Assembly (NCBI RefSeq): GCF_019801215.1
Contig: NZ_JAHVJO010000009.1
Span: 1-44,298 of the forward strand
Length of the DNA stretch: 44,298 bases
Direction of reading: 5' to 3'
DNA from: Fictibacillus nanhaiensis
GTDB taxonomy: Bacteria > Bacillota > Bacilli > Bacillales > Fictibacillaceae
Part shown: positions 34,712 to 44,177 of the stretch, in pieces
Layout of the letters: the number at the start of each line of letters is the position of its first letter
Numbering within the stretch: position 1 is the stretch's first letter
Notes under the pieces: model-generated
Told to the model about the DNA's origin: nothing
The model's input: the letters and a program-made list of their open reading frames with translations, nothing else
Databases searched by the model: none
Translations under genes and position numbers: made by a program

Positions 34712-36652
34712 ATGATTATCTTACAAGTTCAAGACGTCACTAAGTCCTTTGGTGCTGACGTTATTTTATCAAATATAAAATTAGAAGTTCAAACAGGAGA
34801 ACGAATCGCATTAGTGGGAAGGAACGGCGCAGGCAAGTCCACACTTCTTCGCGTAATAACAGGCGAGTATTCGTATGATTCCGGTCATGTCATGATTCCT
34901 AAGGACGTAAAGACAGGATACCTTGCACAAGATGCCGGTCTTGATTCAGAAGAGACGATTTGGAATGAGATGCTCTCTGTCTTTGAACACCTTCGAAAAA
35001 AAGAGAAAAAGCTGCGTGAGATGGAGACACGAATGGGAGATCCTTCTGTACTGGAAAATGCCACAGAATACGAGCGTCTGTTAAAAGACTACGATGAATT
35101 GCAGATTCAGTTTAAAGATGAAGGCGGTTATCAATATGAAGCCGAAATTCGTACCGTGCTTCATGGCTTTCAATTTGCCGATTTTGATCGAGATACGCGG
35201 ATCAACACGCTAAGCGGGGGGCAAAAAACGAGACTTGCTCTTGCCAAGCTCCTATTAACGAAGCCTGATCTGCTTATCCTTGATGAACCTACAAACCACT
35301 TAGATATCAAAACGTTAACGTGGTTAGAGCAATACTTGCAGAGTTATCCAGGGGGTATTTTGATCGTCTCTCACGACCGCTACTTCCTTGATAAAATCGT
35401 AACGACTGTTTATGAAGTGTCCAGAAAGCGATGCTACCGATTTACCGGGAACTACTCCAACTACCTGGAGCAAAAAGCAGAGCGTTATGCCCAAGAAATG
35501 AAAGAGTTTGAGAAGCAGCAGGATCAAGTGGCAAAGCTCGAAGACTTTATTCAGCGAAATATCGTACGGGCATCCACTACAAAACGCGCACAAAGCAGGC
35601 GTAAACAGCTTGAAAAAATGGAATTGAAAGAAAGACCTGCCGGTTCTGAAAAGGCGGCTTCCTTTTCCTTTGAAATTGAAAAGCAGAGCGGCAACGATGT
35701 ATTGAAACTTGAACACGTCAGTACAGGCTACGAAAGTGACTCCCCGCTGTTTCGGAACGTTCAATTAGCCGTAAATCGTCAAGACAGCGTGGCAATCGTT
35801 GGACCGAACGGCATCGGAAAATCAACTCTTTTAAAAGTAATTCGAAAAGATCTGCCTTTGTTAACAGGTGATATTCGCTATGGAAGCCAATTAAAGATAT
35901 CGCATTATGATCAGGAACAAGCCGATCTTCACTCCCGAAAAACGTTACTCAATGAGCTTTGGGATGATTATCCGGAAAAAACCGAAAAAGAGATTCGATC
36001 CATTCTTGGCCAATTTCTGTTTAGCGGTGATGATGTACTGAAGCTCGTAACTGAATTGAGCGGCGGTCAGAAAGCCCGTCTTGCCCTTGCTAAACTCATG
36101 ATGGAAAAAGGCAATCTCTTATTGCTGGATGAGCCAACGAACCACCTTGATCTGGATAGCAAAGAGGTGCTGGAGCAGGCTTTGATTCATTATCCGGGTA
36201 CGATTCTTTTCGTTTCCCATGACCGGTATTTCATTAATCGAATCGCAACAAAAGTAGTTGAACTCGCTCCGTCCGGCATAACCGAGTATCTGGGAGATTA
36301 CGATTATTACACAGAAAAAAAGAACGAGATGAAAGCTCGTGAAGAAATTGCGGAACGTCAGAAGGCAGAAAGTCTAGCTGCCAGCCCGTCAAGCACTACG
36401 TCAAACGGTTCAAAGATCTCGATTGATAAAGAAGCGAAAAAGCAGGATCGTAAACGCCAGCGACGCATTGAGGAAATCGAAGAACTGCTCGAAGGACTTG
36501 AGAGTAAGATCGTTTATGCAGAAGGCGAACTGTGCAAACCAGAAGTTTTTCAGAATTATGAAAAGACCCAAGAGTTTCAATCACAGTTAGATGCATTGAA
36601 TGCAGAAATGGAAACGTTAATGGAAGAATGGGAAGAACTCCAGAACGCTTAA
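34712..36652 (+). CDS. ydiF: ABC-F family ribosome-associated ATPase (YdiF)
   Basis: A 646-residue soluble protein with two ABC domains and no membrane part. Domain 1: Walker A GRNGAGKST (36-44), signature LSGGQKTR, Walker B LLILDEPTNHLD. Domain 2: GPNGIGKST, LSGGQKAR, LLLLDEPTNHLD. The inter-domain linker (around KQQDQVAKLEDFIQRNIVRA) is the P-site tRNA interaction motif, and a charged coiled-coil C-terminus follows. ABC-F proteins bind the ribosomal E site and act in translation or antibiotic protection; the YdiF type is a general Bacillus member. GAGGTGAAGGCAA precedes the ATG. Confidence 0.93.
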   Translation: MIILQVQDVTKSFGADVILSNIKLEVQTGERIALVGRNGAGKSTLLRVITGEYSYDSGHVMIPKDVKTGYLAQDAGLDSEETIWNEMLSVFEHLRKKEKKLREMETRMGDPSVLENATEYERLLKDYDELQIQFKDEGGYQYEAEIRTVLHGFQFADFDRDTRINTLSGGQKTRLALAKLLLTKPDLLILDEPTNHLDIKTLTWLEQYLQSYPGGILIVSHDRYFLDKIVTTVYEVSRKRCYRFTGNYSNYLEQKAERYAQEMKEFEKQQDQVAKLEDFIQRNIVRASTTKRAQSRRKQLEKMELKERPAGSEKAASFSFEIEKQSGNDVLKLEHVSTGYESDSPLFRNVQLAVNRQDSVAIVGPNGIGKSTLLKVIRKDLPLLTGDIRYGSQLKISHYDQEQADLHSRKTLLNELWDDYPEKTEKEIRSILGQFLFSGDDVLKLVTELSGGQKARLALAKLMMEKGNLLLLDEPTNHLDLDSKEVLEQALIHYPGTILFVSHDRYFINRIATKVVELAPSGITEYLGDYDYYTEKKNEMKAREEIAERQKAESLAASPSSTTSNGSKISIDKEAKKQDRKRQRRIEEIEELLEGLESKIVYAEGELCKPEVFQNYEKTQEFQSQLDALNAEMETLMEEWEELQNA

Positions 36653-36657
36653 AACTA

Positions 36658-36697
36658 AGCTGACATCCTTAAAAGAGAAGGATTGTCAGCTTTTTAT
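36658..36697 (+). terminator. Terminator of the ABC-F gene
   Basis: A stem AGCTGACATCCTT / AAGGATTGTCAGCT with one mismatch is followed by TTTTTATTTAT, six bases after the stop codon. Confidence 0.88.
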
Positions 36698-36867
36698 TTA
36701 TCCACAGGATTTGTTAAGGTTTTATATGGTTTTTGTTAACTTATCCACCTTATCCACAATTCTCTGTGTATACATCTTGTTAATTGTGCATAACATGAAA
36801 CCTTTAATAGAGAAGTATTGAAAAGCTTTTCCACATTATCCACAAAACTGTGTATAACTTTTCCACA
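36698..36867. promoter_or_regulatory. DnaA-box cluster between ydiF and tsaD
   Basis: Five perfect TTATNCACA boxes lie at 36698-36706, 36750-36758, 36785-36793 (reverse), 36836-36844 and 36849-36857 (reverse). One-mismatch boxes lie at 36741-36749, 36765-36773, 36827-36835 and 36859-36867. B. subtilis has a DnaA-box cluster between gcp (tsaD) and ydiF that titrates DnaA away from oriC, and this is the same gene interval. The rest of the 300-base gap has no gene. Confidence 0.85.
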
Positions 36868-36955
36868 GTCTTATTTAACCCATTTGTCGGATTAAGTCGT
36901 CATAAGTCGATTACAAAAAAGCCCTTTTCCAAATGGGGAAAAGGACTTCACTCAC

Positions 36956-37972
36956 TTATTGCGCTTCTAAATCTAAACCTGGCACACCGTTTAAGGCCAT
37001 ATCTGCACGTGTTCCCTTTTGGTAAGCAACACTGCCTGCTGCAGCAATCATTGCAGCATTGTCTGTACATAAATGCAGAGGCGGAATTACCAAATCGAAA
37101 TCCGTTTCTTTAAAGCGTACCACAAGCTTCTCTCGCAGACCTTTGTTTGCAGCCACCCCACCAGCTAAAAGCACTTGTTTAACGTCAAATCGGTTTGCAG
37201 CGCGATAGGTTTTTTCCACAAGGACATCCACAACACTTGCTTGAAAGCTTGCTGCTAAGTCTTCTGGTTTAATCACTTCTCCGCGCTGTGTCGCATTATG
37301 CACCGTATTGATAACCGCTGATTTTAACCCGCTAAAGCTAAAATCAAGAGATTCCGGTTCCAGCCAGGCTCTCGGAAGGTCAATAGTCGCTTCACCCTCT
37401 TGTGCGAGCTTGTCGATATGCGGGCCACCTGGGTACGGCATATTCAGCGTTCTAGCCACTTTATCATACGCTTCACCCGCTGCATCATCTCTTGTTTCGC
37501 CGATCACTTTAAACGAACCGTGCTCCTCCATCAAAACAAGCTCCGTATGTCCACCTGAAACGATCAGTGACAACAACGGAAACGTCATTTCTTTTACAAG
37601 TCGGTTTGCGTATATATGACCCGCAATATGGTGCACGGGAACGAGCGGAAGACCGTGTGCAAACGCAAAGGCTTTTGCGGCATTTACACCGATTAAGAGC
37701 GCACCGACCAATCCTGGTCCTTCTGTTACAGCTACTGCCGTTAAGTCAGCTGGTTCAAGCTCGGCTTTGTTAAGGGCCTCTTCTATCACGATCGTGATTT
37801 GTTCGACATGATGACGAGACGCCACTTCTGGAACTACACCGCCAAAACGTTTATGACTCTCGATCTGTGATGCCACAACGTTCGCTAACAGTTCAGTACC
37901 GTTCTTAACGATCGCTACTGCCGTTTCGTCGCAGCTTGTTTCGATTGCTAATATGATCTCATCTTTTATCAT
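36956..37972 (-). CDS. tsaD: tRNA N6-threonylcarbamoyladenosine transferase TsaD
   Basis: A 338-residue ASKHA-fold enzyme that adds threonylcarbamoyl to A37 of ANN-decoding tRNAs together with TsaB and TsaE. Features: [12 protein letters not shown], the metal-binding HHIAGH (HxxxH type), SGGHTEL and the [10 protein letters not shown] segment. The ATG at 37972 overlaps the rimI stop (ATGA), behind GGGTGG. It converges on ydiF across the DnaA-box cluster. Confidence 0.96.
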   Translation of the reverse strand: MIKDEIILAIETSCDETAVAIVKNGTELLANVVASQIESHKRFGGVVPEVASRHHVEQITIVIEEALNKAELEPADLTAVAVTEGPGLVGALLIGVNAAKAFAFAHGLPLVPVHHIAGHIYANRLVKEMTFPLLSLIVSGGHTELVLMEEHGSFKVIGETRDDAAGEAYDKVARTLNMPYPGGPHIDKLAQEGEATIDLPRAWLEPESLDFSFSGLKSAVINTVHNATQRGEVIKPEDLAASFQASVVDVLVEKTYRAANRFDVKQVLLAGGVAANKGLREKLVVRFKETDFDLVIPPLHLCTDNAAMIAAAGSVAYQKGTRADMALNGVPGLDLEAQ

Positions 37973-38418
37973 AGTTCCACCCACATTACTAAAGCATCTT
38001 CACCGTTATCACTGTAATAGTTTTTTCTGATTCCACCGGCTTGGAAGCCAAGTTTTTTATATAAATTCTGCGCAACATGATTGCTTACTCGAGCTTCTAA
38101 GGTCATCGTCAAAGCACCTTGTCTTTTTGCGAGCTTAATGGCCTCTCTCATAAGCTGTTCTCCTAATTTTCTTCCCCTGTAAGAAGGAAGTATCGCAATA
38201 TTCGTTACATGAGCCTCATCCATAACAAGCCAAATGCCGCAATAGCCAATGGGTTGAAAGGAATCTTCCACAATCAAATAGTACGCAAATTGATTTTGTT
38301 CAATTTCTCTGTAAAACGCTTCTTTTGACCAAGGAACGGCAAAAGAAGATTGTTCAATCCCCAGAATATCTTCAATATCACTTACGGTAGCGAGTCTAAA
38401 CGTATAGGCCTCTCCCAT
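37969..38418 (-). CDS. rimI: Ribosomal-protein-alanine acetyltransferase-like GNAT (RimI)
   Basis: A 149-residue GNAT acetyltransferase with the acetyl-CoA loop [11 protein letters not shown] and the C-terminal [12 protein letters not shown]. In E. coli RimI acetylates S18; in Bacillus it is encoded next to tsaB/tsaD and its target is less certain. The ATG at 38418 follows TAGGTG, which overlaps the tsaB stop codon. Confidence 0.9.
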   Translation of the reverse strand: MGEAYTFRLATVSDIEDILGIEQSSFAVPWSKEAFYREIEQNQFAYYLIVEDSFQPIGYCGIWLVMDEAHVTNIAILPSYRGRKLGEQLMREAIKLAKRQGALTMTLEARVSNHVAQNLYKKLGFQAGGIRKNYYSDNGEDALVMWVEL

Positions 38419-38427
38419 TCGATACAC

Positions 38428-39123
38428 CTACTTCCCCTGCGACTTCAGCCAGTTCACTTCTGCTTCTGCCAACTGAAGATAGCTTGGTGTAAACGTATGG
38501 ATGTCCTCAGGATCTCTATCCATCCCAATACGGCCCAATTCGCTCGGTCTCGGGTTATGATCAGATACTTGTCCAAACACGGCCTGACTTCCAAGAACTT
38601 CTGATATGGTTTCTTGGTGGATAGGAAGATCATTACCTATAAATAATAGCTTTTCATTCGTTTCTTGAAGCTTTGTGAGCCAACTATCTAATAAAATAAT
38701 CTGGTCTTCCCAAAGGTTCTGAAATACACCATTCTCATGCTGTCCGTAAAGGCCCGTAAACAACTGTGTGCGTCTTGCATCAAACAAAGGAACGGTAAAG
38801 CCATTGAAGTATTTTCCGCATTGAGCAAGGACTTCTAAGCTAGATACCCCTACTAAGTCTATTTTTAACGTCCACGCGAGTGTCTTCGCAATCGTTACGC
38901 CAATACGGACCCCTGTGTAGGATCCTGGACCTCTCGCTACTACAATCCGATTCAGCTCAGCAGGTTTAACACCCGTTTCTTTCAATAGTTGTTCAATTGC
39001 TGGCATCACGCGGATCGAATGATTTTTCTTTAAATTTGTAATATACTCGCCGAGCACTTTTCCTTCATCCAATACGGCAATCCCCATAACGAGGTTGGAT
39101 GTGTCTATTGCCAGTACTTTCAT
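38428..39123 (-). CDS. tsaB: t6A biosynthesis dimerisation protein TsaB
   Basis: A 231-residue TsaD paralogue that lacks the metal histidines and acts as a scaffold in the t6A complex. It opens KVLAIDTSNLVMGIAVLD and has the RGPGSYTGVRIGV segment. Its ATG overlaps the tsaE stop, so the two are coupled. Confidence 0.95.
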   Translation of the reverse strand: MKVLAIDTSNLVMGIAVLDEGKVLGEYITNLKKNHSIRVMPAIEQLLKETGVKPAELNRIVVARGPGSYTGVRIGVTIAKTLAWTLKIDLVGVSSLEVLAQCGKYFNGFTVPLFDARRTQLFTGLYGQHENGVFQNLWEDQIILLDSWLTKLQETNEKLLFIGNDLPIHQETISEVLGSQAVFGQVSDHNPRPSELGRIGMDRDPEDIHTFTPSYLQLAEAEVNWLKSQGK

Positions 39124-39575
39124 TTCATAATCTCCTTAACACGTTCTTCATATCGCTCGCCTAATGGTTTTAACTGAATTTCACGCTCGTCCTCTCCCTT
39201 ATGTGAGATCACGAGTTCCAGTCTTTCATCAGGGAGATACTCTTCTATAAATGTCGCCCATTCCACCACACATACTCCGTCTCCTGAAAAATACTCTTCA
39301 AAGCCTAAATCCTCATAAGAGTCTTCCAAGCGATACACATCCATATGGTAAAGAGGCAAACGGCCCTTGTACTCTTTAATAATGGTAAACGTAGGGGAGT
39401 TTACAGTCCGGGTGATGCCCAATCCTTTTGCCAACCCTTTCGTAAAGGTCGTCTTACCGGCACCAAGATCGCCAGCCAGGGTAAGAACATCTCCTTTTTT
39501 TAAGGTTAACCCCATTTTTTCGGCAAAAGTCATCGTTTCTTCGGCTGACTTTGATTGAATATGATATAGACTCAT
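39120..39575 (-). CDS. tsaE: t6A biosynthesis ATPase TsaE
   Basis: A 151-residue P-loop ATPase with GDLGAGKTTFTKGLA (Walker A), SPTFTIIKEY (switch region) and HMDVYRL. It turns over the TsaBD complex. AAGGGG precedes the ATG, and it follows thiL by nine bases. Confidence 0.95.
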   Translation of the reverse strand: MSLYHIQSKSAEETMTFAEKMGLTLKKGDVLTLAGDLGAGKTTFTKGLAKGLGITRTVNSPTFTIIKEYKGRLPLYHMDVYRLEDSYEDLGFEEYFSGDGVCVVEWATFIEEYLPDERLELVISHKGEDEREIQLKPLGERYEERVKEIMK

Positions 39576-39584
39576 GACTTCCCC

Positions 39585-40586
39585 TTACCTTTCCCTAAAA
39601 TGATTAAATCCTTTTTTTGTGAGCGGATTAGATGCTCGTCCGTTAGTATGATACAAATAGACGGATGCATTTTCCTTTTCTCCCACTTTCCCAATTACAA
39701 AAAGTGAAAGTGATTGCTGTTTAAACAGGCTTGCAAGTGCCTGATAATCCTGTTGGGAGACTGTTCCCGTCAGCACATAATCTTCTCCGCCATACAATTG
39801 GCAGTTTCGCCGTTCTTCTATTGAAAAAGCTTCTAGAAATGGACTTACAGGTATCTTATCTTCATCAATATGTATCGTAACATGACTTGACTCCGCAATC
39901 TCGTTTAGTTCACTAGCAATCCCATCACTCACATCATTTAAACTGATACGAAAACCGCTTTTTGAAAGAATGCGCCCTTGTTCAATATGCGGTAAAGGCA
40001 TTTGGTGCTGTGCAACGAGCCTTTTTTCTGATTCACTAAATGAATGATGACGCGTTTTTTCTAATAAAAGATGGAGTCCTGCTGCGGATTCTCCTGTTAC
40101 CCCTGTTAAAAAGACAATGTCATCTGGTTTCGCATGACTTCGAAGCAAATGAGTCCCTTTCTCTACTTTTCCAATAATCGTGACAGTTAATACAAGCGGC
40201 CCTTTCGTGCTTACTGTATCACCGCCGATTAAATCGGTCCTGTATTTCTTTGCGAGGTCCTTCATCCCCTCATAAACCTCTTGAAGGTCTTGTTCACTCC
40301 ACTCATTTGGTATCGCGATCGATACTAAGAAAAATTGAGGAATCGCACCCATAGCTCCTAAATCACTTAAGTTAACAGCAAGTGCTTTATGGCCAATTTG
40401 ATAAGGACTTAACGTATCCTTTGTAAAATGAACACCTTCAACCATCGTATCGACACAAACCACTTGCTCCATCTTTTCGTCCACAGACCAAAGAGCTGCA
40501 TCATCACCTATACCGACAATCAACTCTTTTTGAAAGGAAGAAGAAGGGGTAATGCTTTTAATCCATTCAAATTCATCATGAATCAT
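39585..40586 (-). CDS. thiL: Thiamine-monophosphate kinase
   Basis: A 333-residue kinase that forms thiamine diphosphate. It shows GIGDDAALW (metal/ATP residues), VDTMVEGVHF and AVNLSDLGAMGA, then GGEDYVLTGTV. GAGGTGA lies before the ATG. It heads the thiL-tsaE-tsaB-rimI-tsaD operon, as in B. subtilis. Confidence 0.95.
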   Translation of the reverse strand: MIHDEFEWIKSITPSSSFQKELIVGIGDDAALWSVDEKMEQVVCVDTMVEGVHFTKDTLSPYQIGHKALAVNLSDLGAMGAIPQFFLVSIAIPNEWSEQDLQEVYEGMKDLAKKYRTDLIGGDTVSTKGPLVLTVTIIGKVEKGTHLLRSHAKPDDIVFLTGVTGESAAGLHLLLEKTRHHSFSESEKRLVAQHQMPLPHIEQGRILSKSGFRISLNDVSDGIASELNEIAESSHVTIHIDEDKIPVSPFLEAFSIEERRNCQLYGGEDYVLTGTVSQQDYQALASLFKQQSLSLFVIGKVGEKENASVYLYHTNGRASNPLTKKGFNHFRER

Positions 40587-40617
40587 CCGGACTCACCTCA
40601 TTTTAAGCGAAATCATT

Positions 40618-40653
40618 ATAAAAAAGCCTTAGGGTCATATCGAGCTCCTAAGG
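40618..40653 (-). terminator. Terminator upstream of thiL
   Basis: A stem CCTTAGG / CCTAAGG (40627-40633 with 40647-40653) is followed on the minus strand by CTTTTTTATAAT. With the tRNA terminator 40 bases away it would stop tRNA transcription before thiL. Confidence 0.65.
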
Positions 40654-40691
40654 TAACGGTAATCTATTTAAGTGTAACTTATCTGTAGACA

Positions 40692-40719
40692 TAAAAAAAC
40701 ACGAAACCTTTGTTTCGTT
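40692..40719 (-). terminator. Terminator of the tRNA unit
   Basis: ACGAAAC / GTTTCGT (40701-40707 with 40712-40718) is followed on the minus strand by GTTTTTTTAT, eight bases after the tRNA-Asp 3' end. Confidence 0.85.
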
Positions 40720-40726
40720 ATTTTAG

Positions 40727-40802
40727 TGGCGGACCCGACCGGGGTCGAACCGGCGATCTCCTGCGTGACAGGCAGGCATGTTAACCACTACACCACGGGT
40801 CC
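40727..40802 (-). tRNA. tRNA-Asp (anticodon GTC), CCA encoded
   Basis: The minus strand gives a complete 76-base cloverleaf: acceptor GGACCCG / CGGGTCC, anticodon loop CTGTCAC (GTC, Asp), T-arm GGTTCGACCCC and encoded CCA. It follows tRNA-fMet in one transcript. Confidence 0.96.
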
Positions 40803-40844
40803 AGCTAGTATGTAATTTAGTGGTAATGATTTAAGAATAAAAAT

Positions 40845-41064
<220 letters not shown>

Positions 41065-41120
41065 GTTGTTTTTTTCTCTAAAAGTCTGTTTTAGATAACA
41101 ACTTGTTTCGGACATTTATT

Positions 41121-41149
41121 AATATAACACGTTTGTTAGTATGATGCAA
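41121..41149 (-). promoter_or_regulatory. Promoter of the tRNA-fMet/tRNA-Asp unit
   Basis: The minus strand has TTGCAT (41144-41149), 17 bases and TATATT (41121-41126). It lies about 50 bases before the tRNA fragment and about 190 before the intact tRNA-fMet. It is the best promoter in the gap. Confidence 0.65.
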
Positions 41150-41166
41150 GTGTTAATTAATTATTA

Positions 41167-41196
41167 GGCACCGGAAACTTTTTTTTTTCCAGTGCC
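41167..41196. terminator. Terminator-like hairpin after the permease gene
   Basis: An 11-bp stem GGCACCGGAAA / TTTCCAGTGCC with one G-U pair is followed by TTCTTTTTTT on the plus strand. On the permease transcript (minus) the tail is only TAATAATTAATT, so termination of that gene may be weak. Confidence 0.55.
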
Positions 41197-41211
41197 TTCT
41201 TTTTTTCCTGT

Positions 41212-42591
41212 TTATGCTGCCTTTTTATGATCTTCAGAAGTCTTATGAAAGCCTTTTGCATAGTAAATGACCGTTAATAAGACAAGCCAGCACGGGCCAA
41301 CGATCAGCGCAATCCTTGTATCTGGGAAGTACGCCATTAACCCAATAACAAAGATAAGAATAGCTAATGCTATATAGGATCCATACGGCCAAAACGGCGC
41401 TTTAAACTTCAAGTCCTTCTTTTCTTCTTCACTTAAGTTTCGACGGAATTTCAACTGTGACAATAGAATGATGCCCCACGTCCATATCGCCCCAAAAGTT
41501 GAGATACTCGTTACCCAAATAAATACTTTTTCTGGTACAAGGTAATTTAGGACAACCCCTATAAGCAATGCTGCTGCTGATACTAAGATCGCTACAGATG
41601 GAACTCCTGTTCTTCCGATCTTTTTTAGCTTAGAAGGTGCCTGTTTTTGCTCAGCTAGGTTAAATAGCATACGTCCTGTGCTGAAAATCCCGCTGTTACA
41701 GCTTGAAAGGGCAGCTGTGAGCACAACAAAGTTGATAATACCTGCAGCTTGTCCGACCCCAATTTTCTCAAATGTAAGAACGAAAGGACTTCCTTGTGTT
41801 CCAATCTGATCCCACGGATAAATGGACATGATGACGAACAATGCCCCTACATAAAACAACAGTATACGCCAGAACACTGTATTCACGGCTTTCGATATCG
41901 CTTTTCCAGGGTTCTTCACTTCCCCTGCTGTTACACCGATCATCTCTATACCTAAATATGCGAACATGACCATCTGCATCGACATTAAAACACCTTTAAT
42001 GCCGTTTGGAGCAAACCCGCCATTTTCCCACAGGTTGCTAATACCAGTAGCTACTCCGCCATTTCCAAAACCAAATATGATCATTCCGAATCCAACGATG
42101 ATCATTAAAACAATCGCAACAATCTTGATCAATGCAAACCAAAATTCAAATTCTCCGTAAGCTTTAATGGCGATCAGGTTCACACTAGCCATAATGACAA
42201 GTGCCGCTAATGCCCATATCCATGTTGCTACATCTGGATACCACATCTTCATATAAATCCCGACAGCTGTGATTTCCGCCATACACGTCACAATCCATAA
42301 GAACCAATAATTCCACCCTGTTAAATAACCGGCCAATGGTCCAAGATAATTTCGAGCATATCGGCTAAAGGATCCAGCAACCGGCTGATGTACCGCCATT
42401 TCTCCAAGTGCTCTCATAATCATAAACATAACGGCTCCGCCTAGAGCATATGCGAATAAAATCGCTGGTCCTGCCATTTTAATGGCTGAAGCTGAACCTA
42501 AAAATAAGCCCACTCCAATGGCGGCCCCAAGTGACATAAGTGTGATATGTCTTTCCTCTAGCCCGCGGTGTAATTCTTCTTTCGGCTTCAT
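41212..42591 (-). CDS. Amino acid permease (APC superfamily, AapA/ProY-like)
   Basis: A 459-residue, twelve-helix proton-coupled amino acid transporter. The start HRGLEERHITLMSLGAAIGVGLFLGSA is the APC/AAT-family signature, with MRALGEMAVHQPVAGSFSRYA and a YLGIEMIGVTAGEVKNPGK segment. It resembles E. coli ProY and B. subtilis AapA/YbgF, but the substrate cannot be set from sequence. It has its own promoter and no close partner. Confidence 0.88.
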   Translation of the reverse strand: MKPKEELHRGLEERHITLMSLGAAIGVGLFLGSASAIKMAGPAILFAYALGGAVMFMIMRALGEMAVHQPVAGSFSRYARNYLGPLAGYLTGWNYWFLWIVTCMAEITAVGIYMKMWYPDVATWIWALAALVIMASVNLIAIKAYGEFEFWFALIKIVAIVLMIIVGFGMIIFGFGNGGVATGISNLWENGGFAPNGIKGVLMSMQMVMFAYLGIEMIGVTAGEVKNPGKAISKAVNTVFWRILLFYVGALFVIMSIYPWDQIGTQGSPFVLTFEKIGVGQAAGIINFVVLTAALSSCNSGIFSTGRMLFNLAEQKQAPSKLKKIGRTGVPSVAILVSAAALLIGVVLNYLVPEKVFIWVTSISTFGAIWTWGIILLSQLKFRRNLSEEEKKDLKFKAPFWPYGSYIALAILIFVIGLMAYFPDTRIALIVGPCWLVLLTVIYYAKGFHKTSEDHKKAA

Positions 42592-42637
42592 TTTTATGCC
42601 TCCCTCGTTGTGTTTGATGAAGCGCTTTCGCTAAGGT

Positions 42638-42667
42638 ATCTTAACACGATTCGACAAGGGATAACAA
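42638..42667 (-). promoter_or_regulatory. Probable promoter of the permease gene
   Basis: The minus strand has TTGTTA (42662-42667), 18 bases and TAAGAT (42638-42643). A partial palindrome GAAAGCGCTTC (42619-42629) follows near the start site and resembles a CcpA cre half, with several mismatches to consensus. Confidence 0.5.
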
Positions 42668-42686
42668 TTTGTTTTTTTGTTACAGT

Positions 42687-43835
42687 TTAAAGTCCTAAAG
42701 CTTTTCCTGCAGCTGTTTTAAAGACTGAACAAATGTCTTCTTTATCCTCGATGCCTACAGAGATTCGAATAACATTTTTATGGATTCCTAATTTCTCACT
42801 CACTTCTATCGGTAATGCACGGTGAGATGTACCTAATGGATAAGATACAGTCGTTTCAACGCCAGCAAGTGTAGGAACAATATGCACCCAGTCTAGTGAT
42901 TTGAAAAACGTGTGAACATCACTTTTATCATCTAACTCAATGGTTACGATCGCGCCATTGCCTTTTTCACTTACAAACTCGGGATAATAAACCGTTTTAA
43001 TGCCTTTTGTGTCTTTAAGCTGTCTGGCTAATTCACGAGCATTTGTTAAATGACGCTCCATTCGAACACTTAACGTCTTTAATCCTCTAGACGCAAGCCA
43101 TGCATCAAACGGTCCTAGATTACATCCAAGATGAATCATTTTAGATTTAGCATTTGCAATGAGATCTTCTCTCCCAACAACGACTCCCGCAGTTACATCA
43201 CTATGGCCATTCAAGTATTTCGTAGCACTATGAACGATAAGGTCAATCCCTTGAGTGTATGGCTGCAAAACATATGGAGTTGCGAATGTATTGTCGATCA
43301 TTGTGGTTATTCCATGCTTTTTTGCTAAAGTAACGAGCCCTGAAAGATCCTCAACTCTAAGAAGAGGGTTTGTTACAGACTCGGAATAGATAAGTTTCGT
43401 GTTGGGTTTGATATTTTTTTCGATATCATGTGCGTCACTAAACGATACAAATGAAGTTTCAACGCCAAAGCTTTTTAATTCATCTGATAGAAGCTTATAT
43501 GTACCTCCGTACAAATCCTCGCATGCTATGATGTGGTCGCCACTTTGAACAACAGCCAGAATTCCAACTAAAATAGCCGACATGCCTGATGAAGTAACTA
43601 CACCAGCAGGAGCTTGTTCCAGTTCGGCAACCCCTTTAGCGAAGTCGTCTTGATTAGGATTGTTCATCCTCGTGTATAAAAAGTCATTCTTACCACGAAA
43701 ATAATCCTCTAAGTCATCTAAATCTGAAAAAGAAAAGGCAGATGTCTGATAGAGCGGCTTTACTTTACTAACTGATTTTACGCTTGCATGACCACCAGCA
43801 TGAACAGCGGAAGTATCAAAGTGAACATTTTTCAT
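42687..43835 (-). CDS. Trans-sulfuration PLP enzyme (cystathionine gamma-synthase/lyase family)
   Basis: A 382-residue fold-type I PLP enzyme of the Cys/Met metabolism family. It shows TRMNNPNQDDFAKGVAELE, the cofactor-binding SSGMSAILVG, the DNTFATPYVLQP aspartate and the PLP lysine in HSATKYLNGHSD. Candidates are cystathionine gamma-synthase, gamma-lyase or methionine gamma-lyase; the sequence alone does not decide. GGGGAGGA is 7 bases before the ATG. No sulfur-responsive riboswitch is visible upstream. Confidence 0.85.
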   Translation of the reverse strand: MKNVHFDTSAVHAGGHASVKSVSKVKPLYQTSAFSFSDLDDLEDYFRGKNDFLYTRMNNPNQDDFAKGVAELEQAPAGVVTSSGMSAILVGILAVVQSGDHIIACEDLYGGTYKLLSDELKSFGVETSFVSFSDAHDIEKNIKPNTKLIYSESVTNPLLRVEDLSGLVTLAKKHGITTMIDNTFATPYVLQPYTQGIDLIVHSATKYLNGHSDVTAGVVVGREDLIANAKSKMIHLGCNLGPFDAWLASRGLKTLSVRMERHLTNARELARQLKDTKGIKTVYYPEFVSEKGNGAIVTIELDDKSDVHTFFKSLDWVHIVPTLAGVETTVSYPLGTSHRALPIEVSEKLGIHKNVIRISVGIEDKEDICSVFKTAAGKALGL

Positions 43836-43917
43836 TTCTATATCCTCCCCATTGGTTTTTATCTCCTAGTGTAGCATAAAAAAACGAGGAGCATATGACA
43901 TCGCGGCTTGTCATTTA

Positions 43918-43950
43918 TAAAAAAAAGGAAGATCGATTTGCCCATCTTCC
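43918..43950 (-). terminator. Third terminator downstream of the rRNA operon
   Basis: GGAAGAT / ATCTTCC (43927-43933 with 43944-43950) with a ten-base loop is followed on the minus strand by TTTTTTTTAT. Confidence 0.75.
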
Positions 43951-43996
43951 ACTTTAAGGGTGACTTTTTTGAGAAAGCTGTGGGGAGGTGATTTAA

Positions 43997-44065
43997 GTGA
44001 TTGGTTTGCAGAATATCTTATTATTGGGGCTGGTTTTAGATGCCGATTTGTCGAAAAGCTTATAA
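43997..44065 (+). CDS. Possible 22-residue hydrophobic peptide
   Basis: GTG at 43997 is preceded by GGAGGTGATTTAA, a full Shine-Dalgarno match, and opens 22 codons (IGLQNILLLGLVLDADLSKS core) before TAA. The product would be a short hydrophobic helix. It is on the plus strand between rRNA terminators and has no recognised homologue; chance occurrence is quite possible. Confidence 0.25.
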   Translation: MIGLQNILLLGLVLDADLSKSL

Positions 44066-44093
44066 AACCTAAAATCCGTACTTACACCTTTTA

Positions 44094-44129
44094 AATGAAA
44101 AGAAGAAGATGGGTTTGGCCATCTTCTTC
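44094..44129 (-). terminator. Second terminator downstream of the rRNA operon
   Basis: GAAGAAGATGG / CCATCTTCTTC (44102-44112 with 44119-44129) with a six-base loop is followed on the minus strand by TTTTCATTT. Confidence 0.85.
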
Positions 44130-44177
44130 CTCATTTTTCATTTATGAGTCTTCACCCCAGTGGACTCCTTTTTAAAC

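Noticed and set aside
42616-42630. cre site for CcpA before the permease gene
   Set aside because: Only the central GAAAGCGCTT matches; the outer consensus bases are missing, so it is mentioned only as a partial match.
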